From: Tannerella sp.
GTDB taxonomy: Bacteria > Bacteroidota > Bacteroidia > Bacteroidales > Tannerellaceae
Direction: 5' to 3'
Assembly (NCBI GenBank): GCA_031289515.1
Contig: JAITPH010000237.1
Location: forward strand, 1 to 8,565
DNA: 8,565 bases
In this document: one piece after another, positions 1-5,683 of the stretch
Layout of the letters: each line of letters opens with the position of its first letter
Position numbering within the stretch: position 1 is the first letter of the stretch
Made by a program: the position numbers and the translations under genes
Notes under the pieces: model-generated
What the model was told of the DNA's origin: nothing
Seen by the model: the letters and a program-made list of their open reading frames with translations, nothing else
The model's database searches: none

Positions 1-405
1 TTCGATAGAAACGAGCAGCGGCGCATTACTGACAGGCGCGACCTTTTCCATCTTTACGTCTTCGGTGACGCTGTTATACCTCCGTCCGAGACGTGTACGG
101 TATTTGAGTTTGTGGCGTCCGTGATCGAACCTGTCGTTGTCGTCGCGGAAAACGCCCTGAACTACAGGCCGGATGTTCAGAAACTCGGTGTTGATTCCTG
201 CGCCCCGACGCAGAAAATACTCGTGCGCGCCAATGATTTCCTCATAATTGGCTTTCGCTTGCCCCATTGTGATGCCGGAGCCTTGCCGGGTGATGTATTC
301 CAGAATATTGTCTTCGGAAATCACCTCATAATCGAAGATCTGCGCTTTGCGATCGTTCGGATCCGAAGTCATCGGATTGTCTAACAGATAATATCTTACC
401 TTCAT
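1..405 (-). CDS. HU-like DNA-binding domain protein (N-terminal part, cut by window edge)
   Basis: The reverse strand is open from an ATG at 405 to the left edge, giving 135 residues beginning MKVRYYLLDNPMTSDPND. The pattern of an N-terminal strand, a helical segment (residues about 30-67, including ITMGQAKANYEEIIGAHEYF), then GAGINTEFLNIRPVVQGVF and a basic stretch (HGRHKLKYRTRLGRRY) resembles the HU/IHF-like proteins found in many copies in Bacteroidota. These often carry a C-terminal Ig-like or DUF4469 domain, which would lie outside the window. The family is expected to bind DNA as a dimer in the nucleoid, but the role of this subgroup is poorly known. The start is preceded by an AT-rich leader without a Shine-Dalgarno sequence, normal for the phylum. 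I see no good -7 element close to the start; the nearest convincing minus-strand one is at 901-908. Family assignment is from memory of related sequences; the reading frame itself is clear. Confidence 0.8.
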   Translation of the reverse strand, partial: MKVRYYLLDNPMTSDPNDRKAQIFDYEVISEDNILEYITRQGSGITMGQAKANYEEIIGAHEYFLRRGAGINTEFLNIRPVVQGVFRDDNDRFDHGRHKLKYRTRLGRRYNSVTEDVKMEKVAPVSNAPLLVSIE

Positions 406-460
406 ATTTATTATGTATTAAAATTGTGTATATCAGTCAATAAAGCGATTGATCCGTCGG

Positions 461-574
461 GCGGAATCAATGAAGGGCAGTAGTCGATTCCGCGGAAGGG
501 AGGATTGCACAAAACGCAATCTTCCCCGAACGGCTTTGCACGGCGAGTAGCGCGGCAACCGGGAAAATCCGTGC
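461..574. other. Cluster of three stem-loops upstream of the HU-like gene
   Basis: Three consecutive inverted repeats are visible. GCGGAATC at 461-468 pairs perfectly with 486-493. An 11-bp stem at 498-508 pairs with 516-526 (one G-T wobble, 7-nt loop). GCACGG at 538-543 pairs with 569-574. The block is richer in G and C than the flanking DNA. No T-run follows any stem on either strand, so these are not ordinary terminators. On the minus strand they would lie in the 5' leader of the HU-like gene if its transcript starts at the promoter near 901. They could be a regulatory leader or a small RNA; I do not recognise a known family. Confidence 0.4.
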
Positions 575-677
575 CGGCGACTTGCTTTTGAATATGGTTT
601 ACGGAATAAAAAATTCCCTTTTCGTCACTTTTTCCAAAGATTTCGACGAAAGGAAAACATGGTTTAAATGATTTGTC

Positions 678-705
678 TTTGTATATTAAGCGCGCGTGCG
701 TACAT

Positions 706-708
<3 letters not shown>
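678..708 (+). promoter_or_regulatory. Possible Bacteroidota sigma-A promoter, rightward
   Basis: TTTG at 678-681 is followed after 19 bases by TACATTTA at 701-708, which matches the Bacteroidota consensus TTTG-N19-TAnnTTTG except for the last base. Transcription would begin near 714 and enter the CT repeat within about ten bases. No convincing plus-strand gene lies directly downstream, so a chance match in AT-rich DNA is possible. Confidence 0.35.
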
Positions 709-870
<162 letters not shown>

Positions 871-900
871 TTTGTTATCTGTTTTTGTCAAACCTGGGCG

Positions 901-931
901 CAAAGATAGAGATAAAAATGTAAGAAACAAC
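901..931 (-). promoter_or_regulatory. Probable Bacteroidota sigma-A promoter, leftward
   Basis: On the minus strand, TATCTTTG (908 to 901) is a perfect match to the -7 consensus TAnnTTTG. GTTG (931 to 928) lies 19 bases upstream and matches three of four bases of the -33 TTTG. Transcription would start near 894 and run left through the doubtful ORF and the CT tract, possibly as far as the HU-like gene. Confidence 0.5.
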
Positions 932-1003
932 AAGTTGTATCTCGAATTATAAATATTTATATTTATTTAACTCTCTAACGTCAATGATTGAGCGGAAAAA
1001 CAG

Positions 1004-1083
1004 TCCGTCATGTCGACCGGAGCGAAGCGTAGACATCTGTTATCCGACACACGAGATGTCTCCACTTCGGTCGACATGACGGA
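1004..1083. repeat. REP-like imperfect inverted repeat
   Basis: A 15-base outer arm TCCGTCATGTCGACC (1004-1018) is perfectly complementary to 1069-1083. An inner 8-base arm AGACATCT (1031-1038) is complementary to 1054-1061. Between them the arms differ (GGAGCGAAGCGT against CCACTTC), and the loop is about 15 bases. The motif GTCATGTCGACCGnAGnGnAG...GACATCT resembles interspersed palindromic repeats I recall from many Bacteroidota genomes, usually between genes. It could form a large cruciform or RNA hairpin. No second copy occurs in this window. Confidence 0.8.
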
Positions 1084-1167
1084 ACGAAAAGGATGCTTTT
1101 ACTGACAGTAATACCTGTTTTTCGATGGATTTTTTTATTCATAGAAAGAAGGCATCAAAATAATTCG

Positions 1168-1175
1168 TATATTTG
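1168..1175 (+). promoter_or_regulatory. -7 element upstream of the PIN remnant
   Basis: TATATTTG is a perfect TAnnTTTG match 23 bases before the ATG of the PIN-domain remnant. No TTTG is present at the expected -33 distance, so strength is uncertain. It would transcribe the remnant and the following small gene together. Confidence 0.4.
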
Positions 1176-1197
1176 TATCCTAATATTTTAAGATAGT

Positions 1198-1290
1198 ATG
1201 AGATTATATTTAGATAATTGTTGTTTCAACAGGACTTTTGACAATCAGGAACAACTGAAAATAAAGCTGGAAACAGAAGCCAAGTTGTAA
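1198..1290 (+). pseudogene. Remnant of a PIN-domain protein (first 30 codons)
   Basis: An ATG at 1198 opens a 30-codon frame starting MRLYLDNCCFNRTFDN and ending LETEAKL before a TAA at 1288-1290. The start strongly resembles the N-terminus of a PIN-domain family (YLDNCCFNRPFDDQ... then LE.EAKL) whose full members are roughly 130-160 residues and are often annotated as toxin-like nucleases. The first PIN-domain acidic residue (Asp6) is kept, but the rest of the fold and the other catalytic acids are missing. Only about 34 bases separate the stop from the next gene, so the remainder has been deleted rather than merely frameshifted. The product is expected to be inactive. The family call is from memory of similar sequences. 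Confidence 0.6.
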
Positions 1291-1310
1291 CCCGATTATA
1301 TTTATTAACG

Positions 1311-1317
1311 AGGAGGG
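1311..1317 (+). promoter_or_regulatory. Strong Shine-Dalgarno sequence for the 66-residue gene
   Basis: AGGAGGG lies 7 bases before the ATG at 1325 and fixes that start. Such a consensus site is unusual in Bacteroidota, where leaders are typically AT-rich without one, and the other genes here show nothing comparable. Confidence 0.7.
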
Positions 1318-1324
1318 ATAAATC

Positions 1325-1525
1325 ATGGACACAGAAACTGTTTTGCGCAACAAGGGAATGCGTATTCTTATCAAATATTTGGGCAATGTCGAAGCTGAGC
1401 GATTTGTAATGCTTATTAATCGTGAAACGTTTGACTATACGGAATGGCAACAGGATATATTAGACTTGTCGGTAAAAGAATTAAGCGGTCTTGCCATGCG
1501 GGAATACGGCAAAGATTTAGCATAG
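1325..1525 (+). CDS. Small conserved protein, probable partner (antitoxin-like) of the PIN-domain remnant
   Basis: The 66-residue product (MDTETVLRNKGMRILIKYLG...) contains NVEAERFVMLINRETFDYTE and a C-terminal SVKELSGLAMREYGK. It resembles a family of about 65-residue proteins, with the pattern LR.KG...L...LG..EAERFI.LI..E.FDYT.WQ, that I recall encoded next to PIN-domain genes of the type found just upstream. By that association it may be an antitoxin or accessory partner, but I do not know of a demonstrated activity. It is predicted to be mostly helical, soluble and without a signal peptide. The start is well supported by the Shine-Dalgarno site at 1311-1317. The gene is intact while its partner is truncated, which suggests a decaying module. 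Confidence 0.75.
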   Translation: MDTETVLRNKGMRILIKYLGNVEAERFVMLINRETFDYTEWQQDILDLSVKELSGLAMREYGKDLA

Positions 1526-1674
1526 CTGTTTAGTTCTCTTCCGAATCGCCTGCCGGTCTCAAAAGCCCGCGTGCGGTCGTCATGACGTGACATGGCGCTC
1601 TTATTCCGGACATGCCGATTTTCATAATTCGACAAAAATTTAACGGAATATGGCGTCGGTTTGGGATTTATTCG

Positions 1675-1682
1675 TATCTTTG
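1675..1682 (+). promoter_or_regulatory. -7 element of the rnpB promoter
   Basis: TATCTTTG is a perfect TAnnTTTG match ending 7 bases before the P1 helix of the RNase P RNA, exactly where the start of that transcript requires it. A -33 TTTG at standard distance is not present; the nearest TTTG (1660-1663) is too close. Confidence 0.75.
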
Positions 1683-1688
1683 TCCACC

Positions 1689-2052
1689 GGCAGCAGACCG
1701 GTCTGTCGCTCGCCTGTTGAGGCGGGAGGAAAGTCCGGGCAACGCAGAGCGCCATCCTTCTTAACGGGAAGCTATTCGCAAGGGTAGAGTAATGTAACAG
1801 AAAATTACCGCCTCGCATGTCGAGGTAAGGGTGAAAAGGTGAGGTAAGAGCTTACCGCTTCTGCCGGAATGCAGAGGGTCAGTACGTCTGATGGGTTGTA
1901 AGGTCATGTATACCGGCGTATGTAGGACGGCTCGTCCGATGTCGGGGGGTAGACCGCTATGAATTTGTCGGCAACGGCAAATCAAGATAAATGACAGGCA
2001 TTTCCTTCCCGCTTGGGTTGGATTTACAGAACCCGGCTTACAGGTCGGCTGC
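1689..2052 (+). ncRNA. rnpB: RNase P RNA, bacterial type A
   Basis: This is the catalytic RNA of ribonuclease P, which removes the 5' leader of precursor tRNAs. Conserved core segments appear in the right order: GAGGAAAGTCCGGGC at 1726-1740, ACAGAAA at 1797-1803, a GGTGAGGTAAGAGCTTACCG segment around 1839-1858, AGATAAATGA at 1985-1994 and ACAGAACCCGGCTTA at 2026-2040. The ends pair to form helix P1: GCAGC at 1690-1694 with GCTGC at 2048-2052, extended by GACC with GGTC. The length of about 364 bases is normal. Transcription is driven by the -7 element at 1675 and ends in a run of eight T. The exact ends are inferred from P1 pairing and may be off by a few bases. Confidence 0.97.
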
Positions 2053-2060
2053 TTTTTTTT
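2033..2060 (+). terminator. Terminator at the 3' end of rnpB
   Basis: Eight T at 2053-2060 directly follow the 3' strand of helix P1. A small local stem CCGGC (2033-2037) with GTCGG (2044-2048, one G-T pair) could also form. Either structure followed by the T-run fits intrinsic termination. Read-through into the next gene, which starts 27 bases later and has no clear promoter of its own, is possible. Confidence 0.6.
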
Positions 2061-2086
2061 ATTGATAAATTTTTTAATATCAGGAT

Positions 2087-3463
2087 ATGTCGAAGAAAAA
2101 CGCCAAGCCGCAGAAAAAAAGTGTGATACAACCCGTCAGCGAATTGCTTTCAAGGATTATTCACTTTGTCTCCTACGACATCTGGCGCATAACGGAAAAT
2201 GAAGTGAGCGGTCTTAAACGCTCTTATATCTTTGTCGCTAAAACCGTCATTCTTGCCGTTCGGGGTTTCAGGCGCGAAGACCTTCAGCGGGGCGCTTCGG
2301 CGCTTACGTACAATACGCTGCTGGCGATCGTGCCGCTGCTGGCCGTGATTGTCGGCATTGCAAGCGGTTTCGGTTTGCGCGATACGGTACGCGAAAGCGT
2401 CTATTCCTATTTTCCGGGTAATCAGGCCGAACTCGAACAGGCTTTCAGCTTTGCCGACAATTATCTCAGCATGTCGAAAGGCGGCATCTTTCTGGGCGTC
2501 GGCGTGCTGCTGCTTTTGTATACGGTGGTGAATCTTATTTCTACTATCGAAGGCACGTTTAACGGTGTTTGGCAGGTGAATAAAAATCGCTCGTGGCACA
2601 GGAAAATTACCGATTATCTGGCTTTGCTTATACTCATTCCGGCTATGATGACGGTGTCGAGCGGCTTGTCGCTGTTCATTTCGACGCAGAGCAGTTCGTT
2701 TCTTAAAGAATACGTGTTTCTGACGCCTGTGGCGAACTCGATTCTGAAAATATCGCCCTACATTATTACCGTATTGTTTTTCACAGCTTTGTATATCCTC
2801 GTGCCGAATACGAAAGTGCGGTTTTGGAACGCTCTGGCGGCGGGTATTATTACCGGATGCGCTTTTCAGATATTTCAGTTCGTTTATATCAGCGGACAAA
2901 TCTGGGTGAGCAAGTATAATGCCATTTACGGCAGTTTTGCGGCATTGCCGCTGCTGCTTCTGTGGTTGCAGCTGTCGTGGACGCTGTGCCTTTTTGGCGC
3001 CGAGATTACCTATTCGTCGCAAAACGTCAAGAAATTCAGTTTCGAGAGAGACAGCAAGAATATCAGCCGGAGGTACAAGGATTTTCTCGTCGTGCTGATA
3101 ACTTCCATGATTGTGAAGCGTTTTGAAAGGGCGGAGAAGCCTTATACGGCAGACGAACTGTCGGACGATAACCGTATTCCTATCCGTCTTGCGACGGAGA
3201 TTCTTTATCTTCTGACGGAAATCCGGGTTATTTCGGAGGTCAGCGTGGCGGCCGACCGTGACGAGCGCGTCGTCCGTTACCAGCCTGCGCTGGATATAAG
3301 CAAGATAAACGTCGGCTTCCTGCTGCGAAAGATTGACGAATACGGCTCGGAGAATTTCAAGATTGATACGGAACGAAGTTTCAGGAACGAATGGCAGGTC
3401 ATGCTCAAGACACGCCGCGACATGTTTGAGCCGAGCAGCGAGGTATTGCTGAAAGACATATAA
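2087..3463 (+). CDS. YihY/virulence factor BrkB family membrane protein with cytoplasmic C-terminal domain
   Basis: The 458-residue product has a basic N-terminus and about six hydrophobic segments (roughly residues 73-95, 134-151, 175-198, 222-239, 247-268 and 283-305). The family signature YNAIYGSFAALPLLLLWLQL is at 278-297, and RGASALTYNTLLAIVPLLAV precedes the first helix pair. YihY/BrkB proteins are inner-membrane proteins of unsettled function; an old label, ribonuclease BN, is a misassignment. About 150 residues follow the last membrane segment. Residues about 350-420 (YTADELSDDNRIPIRLATEI, then LTEIRVISEV and YQPALDISKINVGFLLRKID) look like a winged-helix domain of the Rrf2 type. The stop overlaps the next start by one base (TAATG), so the two genes are probably translated together. 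No obvious promoter is seen between it and rnpB. Confidence 0.93.
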   Translation: MSKKNAKPQKKSVIQPVSELLSRIIHFVSYDIWRITENEVSGLKRSYIFVAKTVILAVRGFRREDLQRGASALTYNTLLAIVPLLAVIVGIASGFGLRDTVRESVYSYFPGNQAELEQAFSFADNYLSMSKGGIFLGVGVLLLLYTVVNLISTIEGTFNGVWQVNKNRSWHRKITDYLALLILIPAMMTVSSGLSLFISTQSSSFLKEYVFLTPVANSILKISPYIITVLFFTALYILVPNTKVRFWNALAAGIITGCAFQIFQFVYISGQIWVSKYNAIYGSFAALPLLLLWLQLSWTLCLFGAEITYSSQNVKKFSFERDSKNISRRYKDFLVVLITSMIVKRFERAEKPYTADELSDDNRIPIRLATEILYLLTEIRVISEVSVAADRDERVVRYQPALDISKINVGFLLRKIDEYGSENFKIDTERSFRNEWQVMLKTRRDMFEPSSEVLLKDI

Positions 3464-4812
3464 TGGCGGCGAGGGATAAAACGGGCGATCTGACGACCGG
3501 AAAGGTGTGGAAGACTATTCCGGCTTTCGTCTTTCCCCTGTTAATCGGCAATGTGATGTTGCAGATGTACAATCTTGTCGATAGCGTGATAGTCGGCAAC
3601 TTTCTGGGAAAGGAGGCTCTTGCGGCTGTCTCGGCTTCGTTTTTTATATACTATTTCGTCATATCGCTGATTATAGGCGTCGGCAGCGGCATCACGGTCG
3701 TAATCGCTCAATATTTCGGCGCCGGGCGGTACGACGACGTGCAGAGGGCGTTCTCGTCAATACTTATATTTACGGTTATTGCCGGCGTACTGTTGTCCGT
3801 CGTCGGCATCGCTCTCGCCGAGCCGCTCTTTCGCCTGACCAAGACGCCCGAAGATGTCGTTCCACTGGCAGTCCGGTATTTTCGCGTGTATATCGGCGGG
3901 ACGTTTATATTTATCACGTTAAACAGTTTGCTTTCTACTTTTCGCGGCATGGGCGACTCCCGGCGTCCGATGGTTTTCATTCTGATAACGGCCGTTCTCA
4001 ACGTCGTTTTGGATGTCTTGTTTATAATCGTATTCCGTTTCGGTGTCGAAGGCGCGGCGTATGCTACGGTACTTGCGCAGGCATCGGGAGTTGTCGTGGC
4101 GATGGTTTATCTGCGCAGCTGCCACCCGCTGCTTTCGTTGAGGCGCAGGGATTTGAAGTTCGATTACGCCCTGTTCAGGCGGGGATTGAAGATAGGTCTG
4201 CCGGTGAGCATTCAGCAATGTTCGCTTTCCGTCGGACTGCTTGCGCTTCTCGGCGTAGTAAACGTCTTCGGTACCGATACCCTGACGGCTTACGGCGCAG
4301 CCGGGAAGATTGACTCTCTAATCACGCAGGCTATCCTCACATTGTCGAGTGCAATATCCGCCTTTTGCGGTCAGAACATCGGAGCGGGACGATTTTCGAG
4401 GGTAAGTCAGGGCGTGCGTTTTGCGATGGTTATAAACGTGTTTTTCTCGCTCACCGTCTTTGCCATGATATTCTTTTTCGGGCATTGGATTATGAAGGTT
4501 TTCACGCCCGACCCGGCAGTCATCTCGATAGGATACGAATATCTGCTGACAGTCGGCGCAGTTTTCGTGCTGAACGGAGCTACCAACGTTATGAACGGAG
4601 CAATGCGGGGAGCGGGCGATACGCTTTTCGCCATGATAAACGGCATAGTCTCGTTATGGCTGATTCGCATACCTTTAGCCTATATTCTCGGCGACAGTCT
4701 CGGCTACCAAGGCGTATGGTGGGCAATAAGCATCAGCCTTGTTTTCGGCTTCATCACTACATTAATATATTACGTTTCCGGACGATGGAAACGCCGGATG
4801 ATAATCTGTTAG
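3463..4812 (+). CDS. MATE family efflux transporter
   Basis: The 449-residue product is almost entirely hydrophobic, with about twelve membrane segments in two MatE halves (residues about 19-180 and 242-402). Typical motifs are present: PLLIGNVMLQMYNLVDSVIV and GNFLGKEALAAVSASF near the N-terminus, FRGMGDSRRPM at 160-170 in the first half, and the equivalent MNGAMRGAGDT at 377-387 in the second. MATE proteins of the inner membrane export organic cations, drugs or metabolites in exchange for protons or sodium; the substrate here cannot be deduced. The length is standard. Translation begins at the ATG that overlaps the upstream stop codon, implying coupling with the YihY gene. A start further in would lose conserved N-terminal sequence little if at all, so the exact start is mainly supported by the overlap. 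No clear intrinsic terminator follows. Confidence 0.95.
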   Translation: MAARDKTGDLTTGKVWKTIPAFVFPLLIGNVMLQMYNLVDSVIVGNFLGKEALAAVSASFFIYYFVISLIIGVGSGITVVIAQYFGAGRYDDVQRAFSSILIFTVIAGVLLSVVGIALAEPLFRLTKTPEDVVPLAVRYFRVYIGGTFIFITLNSLLSTFRGMGDSRRPMVFILITAVLNVVLDVLFIIVFRFGVEGAAYATVLAQASGVVVAMVYLRSCHPLLSLRRRDLKFDYALFRRGLKIGLPVSIQQCSLSVGLLALLGVVNVFGTDTLTAYGAAGKIDSLITQAILTLSSAISAFCGQNIGAGRFSRVSQGVRFAMVINVFFSLTVFAMIFFFGHWIMKVFTPDPAVISIGYEYLLTVGAVFVLNGATNVMNGAMRGAGDTLFAMINGIVSLWLIRIPLAYILGDSLGYQGVWWAISISLVFGFITTLIYYVSGRWKRRMIIC

Positions 4813-4919
4813 ATCAGGCTGCTTTGTCGGGGTTTTTTAGTCACTCCGTCAGGCATTACAGTCACATCGACGGAAAAGTAAAAATTATAAAATCGCCTCA
4901 AAAGACACAAAAATCGTCC

Positions 4920-4942
4920 AAAAAGATGCAAATAATCTTTTT
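4920..4942. other. Perfect AT-rich inverted repeat over the sigma-factor promoter
   Basis: AAAAAGAT at 4920-4927 is perfectly complementary to ATCTTTTT at 4935-4942, with a 7-base spacer. The right arm covers the expected -33 region of the promoter whose -7 element is at 4960-4967. It could be an operator for a regulator, or a weak terminator for the upstream transporter gene, since T-rich sequence follows. Confidence 0.4.
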
Positions 4943-4967
4943 ATTTCATTTTAAATACCTACCTTTG
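4938..4967 (+). promoter_or_regulatory. Promoter of the sigma/anti-sigma genes
   Basis: TACCTTTG at 4960-4967 is a perfect TAnnTTTG -7 element. TTTT at 4938-4941 lies 18 bases upstream and matches three of four bases of the -33 TTTG. Transcription should begin near 4974, only four bases before the first possible start codon at 4978, which favours the ATG at 5008 as the real start. Confidence 0.65.
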
Positions 4968-5007
4968 AAGCGATGAAATGAAAGCCAAAAACAGACAAAT
5001 AACACCC

Positions 5008-5592
5008 ATGGAGACAAAAGAACTGTTGCATCTGATTTCTGAAGACAGTCGAGGCTCTTTCGATATGTTCTACAACCTGTATTACGAACAGGTGTTTCGC
5101 TTCTCTTTCTATTTTCTGAAAGACAGGGAGGCATGTCGCGAAGTCGTCCAGGACGTCTTCTTTTCCGTATGGCAGTCGCGCAAGAAGCTGATTGACATAC
5201 AGAATATCGAAACATATCTGTACGTAGCTGTCCGCAACGAAGCCAACCGTTTCCTTGCCGCCCGAAACAACCTGAAATACGTATCGCTTGAAGACCTTCC
5301 GGTGCAGCTTGAAAAACCGGACGAAGATTCGTCGCCCGAAGACGACCTTATAACCCGTGAAATGGAAGAACTCCTGACGCAAGCCGTCAATGAACTGCCC
5401 GCCAAATGCCGTACCATCTTCCTCATGGCGCGCGAAGAAGGTATGAAGCCCAAACAAATAGCCGAGATACTCGCAATCAATGAAAGTACCGTCCGGGTAC
5501 AGATGAAAATAGCCATTGAAAAAATCGTGACCGCCCTGAAACCGTACTTTCCGAATCTGACATTACTCGCGTTGCTGGCGAGACTGTTCTGA
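5008..5592 (+). CDS. ECF-family RNA polymerase sigma factor (sigma-70 family)
   Basis: The product (194 residues from this start) has a sigma region 2 at about residues 13-80, with SFDMFYNLYYEQVFRFSFYF and the conserved EVVQDVFFSVWQ. A region 4 helix-turn-helix lies at about 117-172 (LPAKCRTIFLMAREEGMKPK, then IAEILAINESTVRVQMKIAI). A short hydrophobic tail (LTLLALLARLF) is typical of Bacteroidota ECF factors paired with FecR-like regulators. It should direct RNA polymerase to the promoter of the downstream receptor operon when released by its anti-sigma factor. I chose the ATG at 5008 over the in-frame ATG at 4978: the predicted transcription start near 4974 leaves almost no leader for the latter, and METKELLHLI matches family N-termini better. 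The anti-sigma gene follows after 91 bases on the same strand. Confidence 0.94.
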   Translation: METKELLHLISEDSRGSFDMFYNLYYEQVFRFSFYFLKDREACREVVQDVFFSVWQSRKKLIDIQNIETYLYVAVRNEANRFLAARNNLKYVSLEDLPVQLEKPDEDSSPEDDLITREMEELLTQAVNELPAKCRTIFLMAREEGMKPKQIAEILAINESTVRVQMKIAIEKIVTALKPYFPNLTLLALLARLF

Positions 5593-5683
5593 TAGATGTA
5601 CGCGTACGGGAAGTTTCGCGGAGGAGTCGAAAAAAAAATGCAATTCCTTTAAACGAAATCCGCACATCTCCACTCCTTATGGC

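Noticed and set aside
112..384. Plus-strand 90-codon ORF
   Set aside because: It is antisense to the HU-like gene, whose minus-strand product matches a known type of protein; the plus-strand product has no recognisable features.
603..617. GGAAT/ATTCC hairpin in AT-rich DNA
   Set aside because: A five-base stem in this composition is expected by chance and no gene end is nearby.
1578..1587. CGTCATGACG palindrome upstream of rnpB
   Set aside because: A single 10-base palindrome with no second copy and no clear relation to the promoter is not enough to call an operator.
2150..3022. Minus-strand 290-codon ORF
   Set aside because: It lies wholly opposite the YihY-family gene and encodes a His/Arg/Gln-rich low-complexity product, the usual artefact of the antisense strand of a membrane-protein gene.
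2087..3463. Interpretation of the YihY gene as ribonuclease BN, linked in function to the adjacent RNase P RNA
   Set aside because: The RNase BN label for this membrane family is a historical misassignment; the protein has no nuclease motif, so its position next to rnpB is not evidence of an RNA-processing role.
4845..4874. TCCGTC/GACGGA stem as a terminator for the transporter gene
   Set aside because: The stem is only 6 bp with an 18-base loop and no T-run follows.
4365..4976. Plus-strand 203-codon ORF overlapping the MATE gene
   Set aside because: Most of it is an out-of-frame reading of conserved transporter sequence, and its product is Arg/His/Ser-rich with no family resemblance.
5598..5607. 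GTACGCGTAC palindrome just after the sigma gene
   Set aside because: It is isolated, short, and between two co-directed genes without a promoter nearby; likely coincidence.
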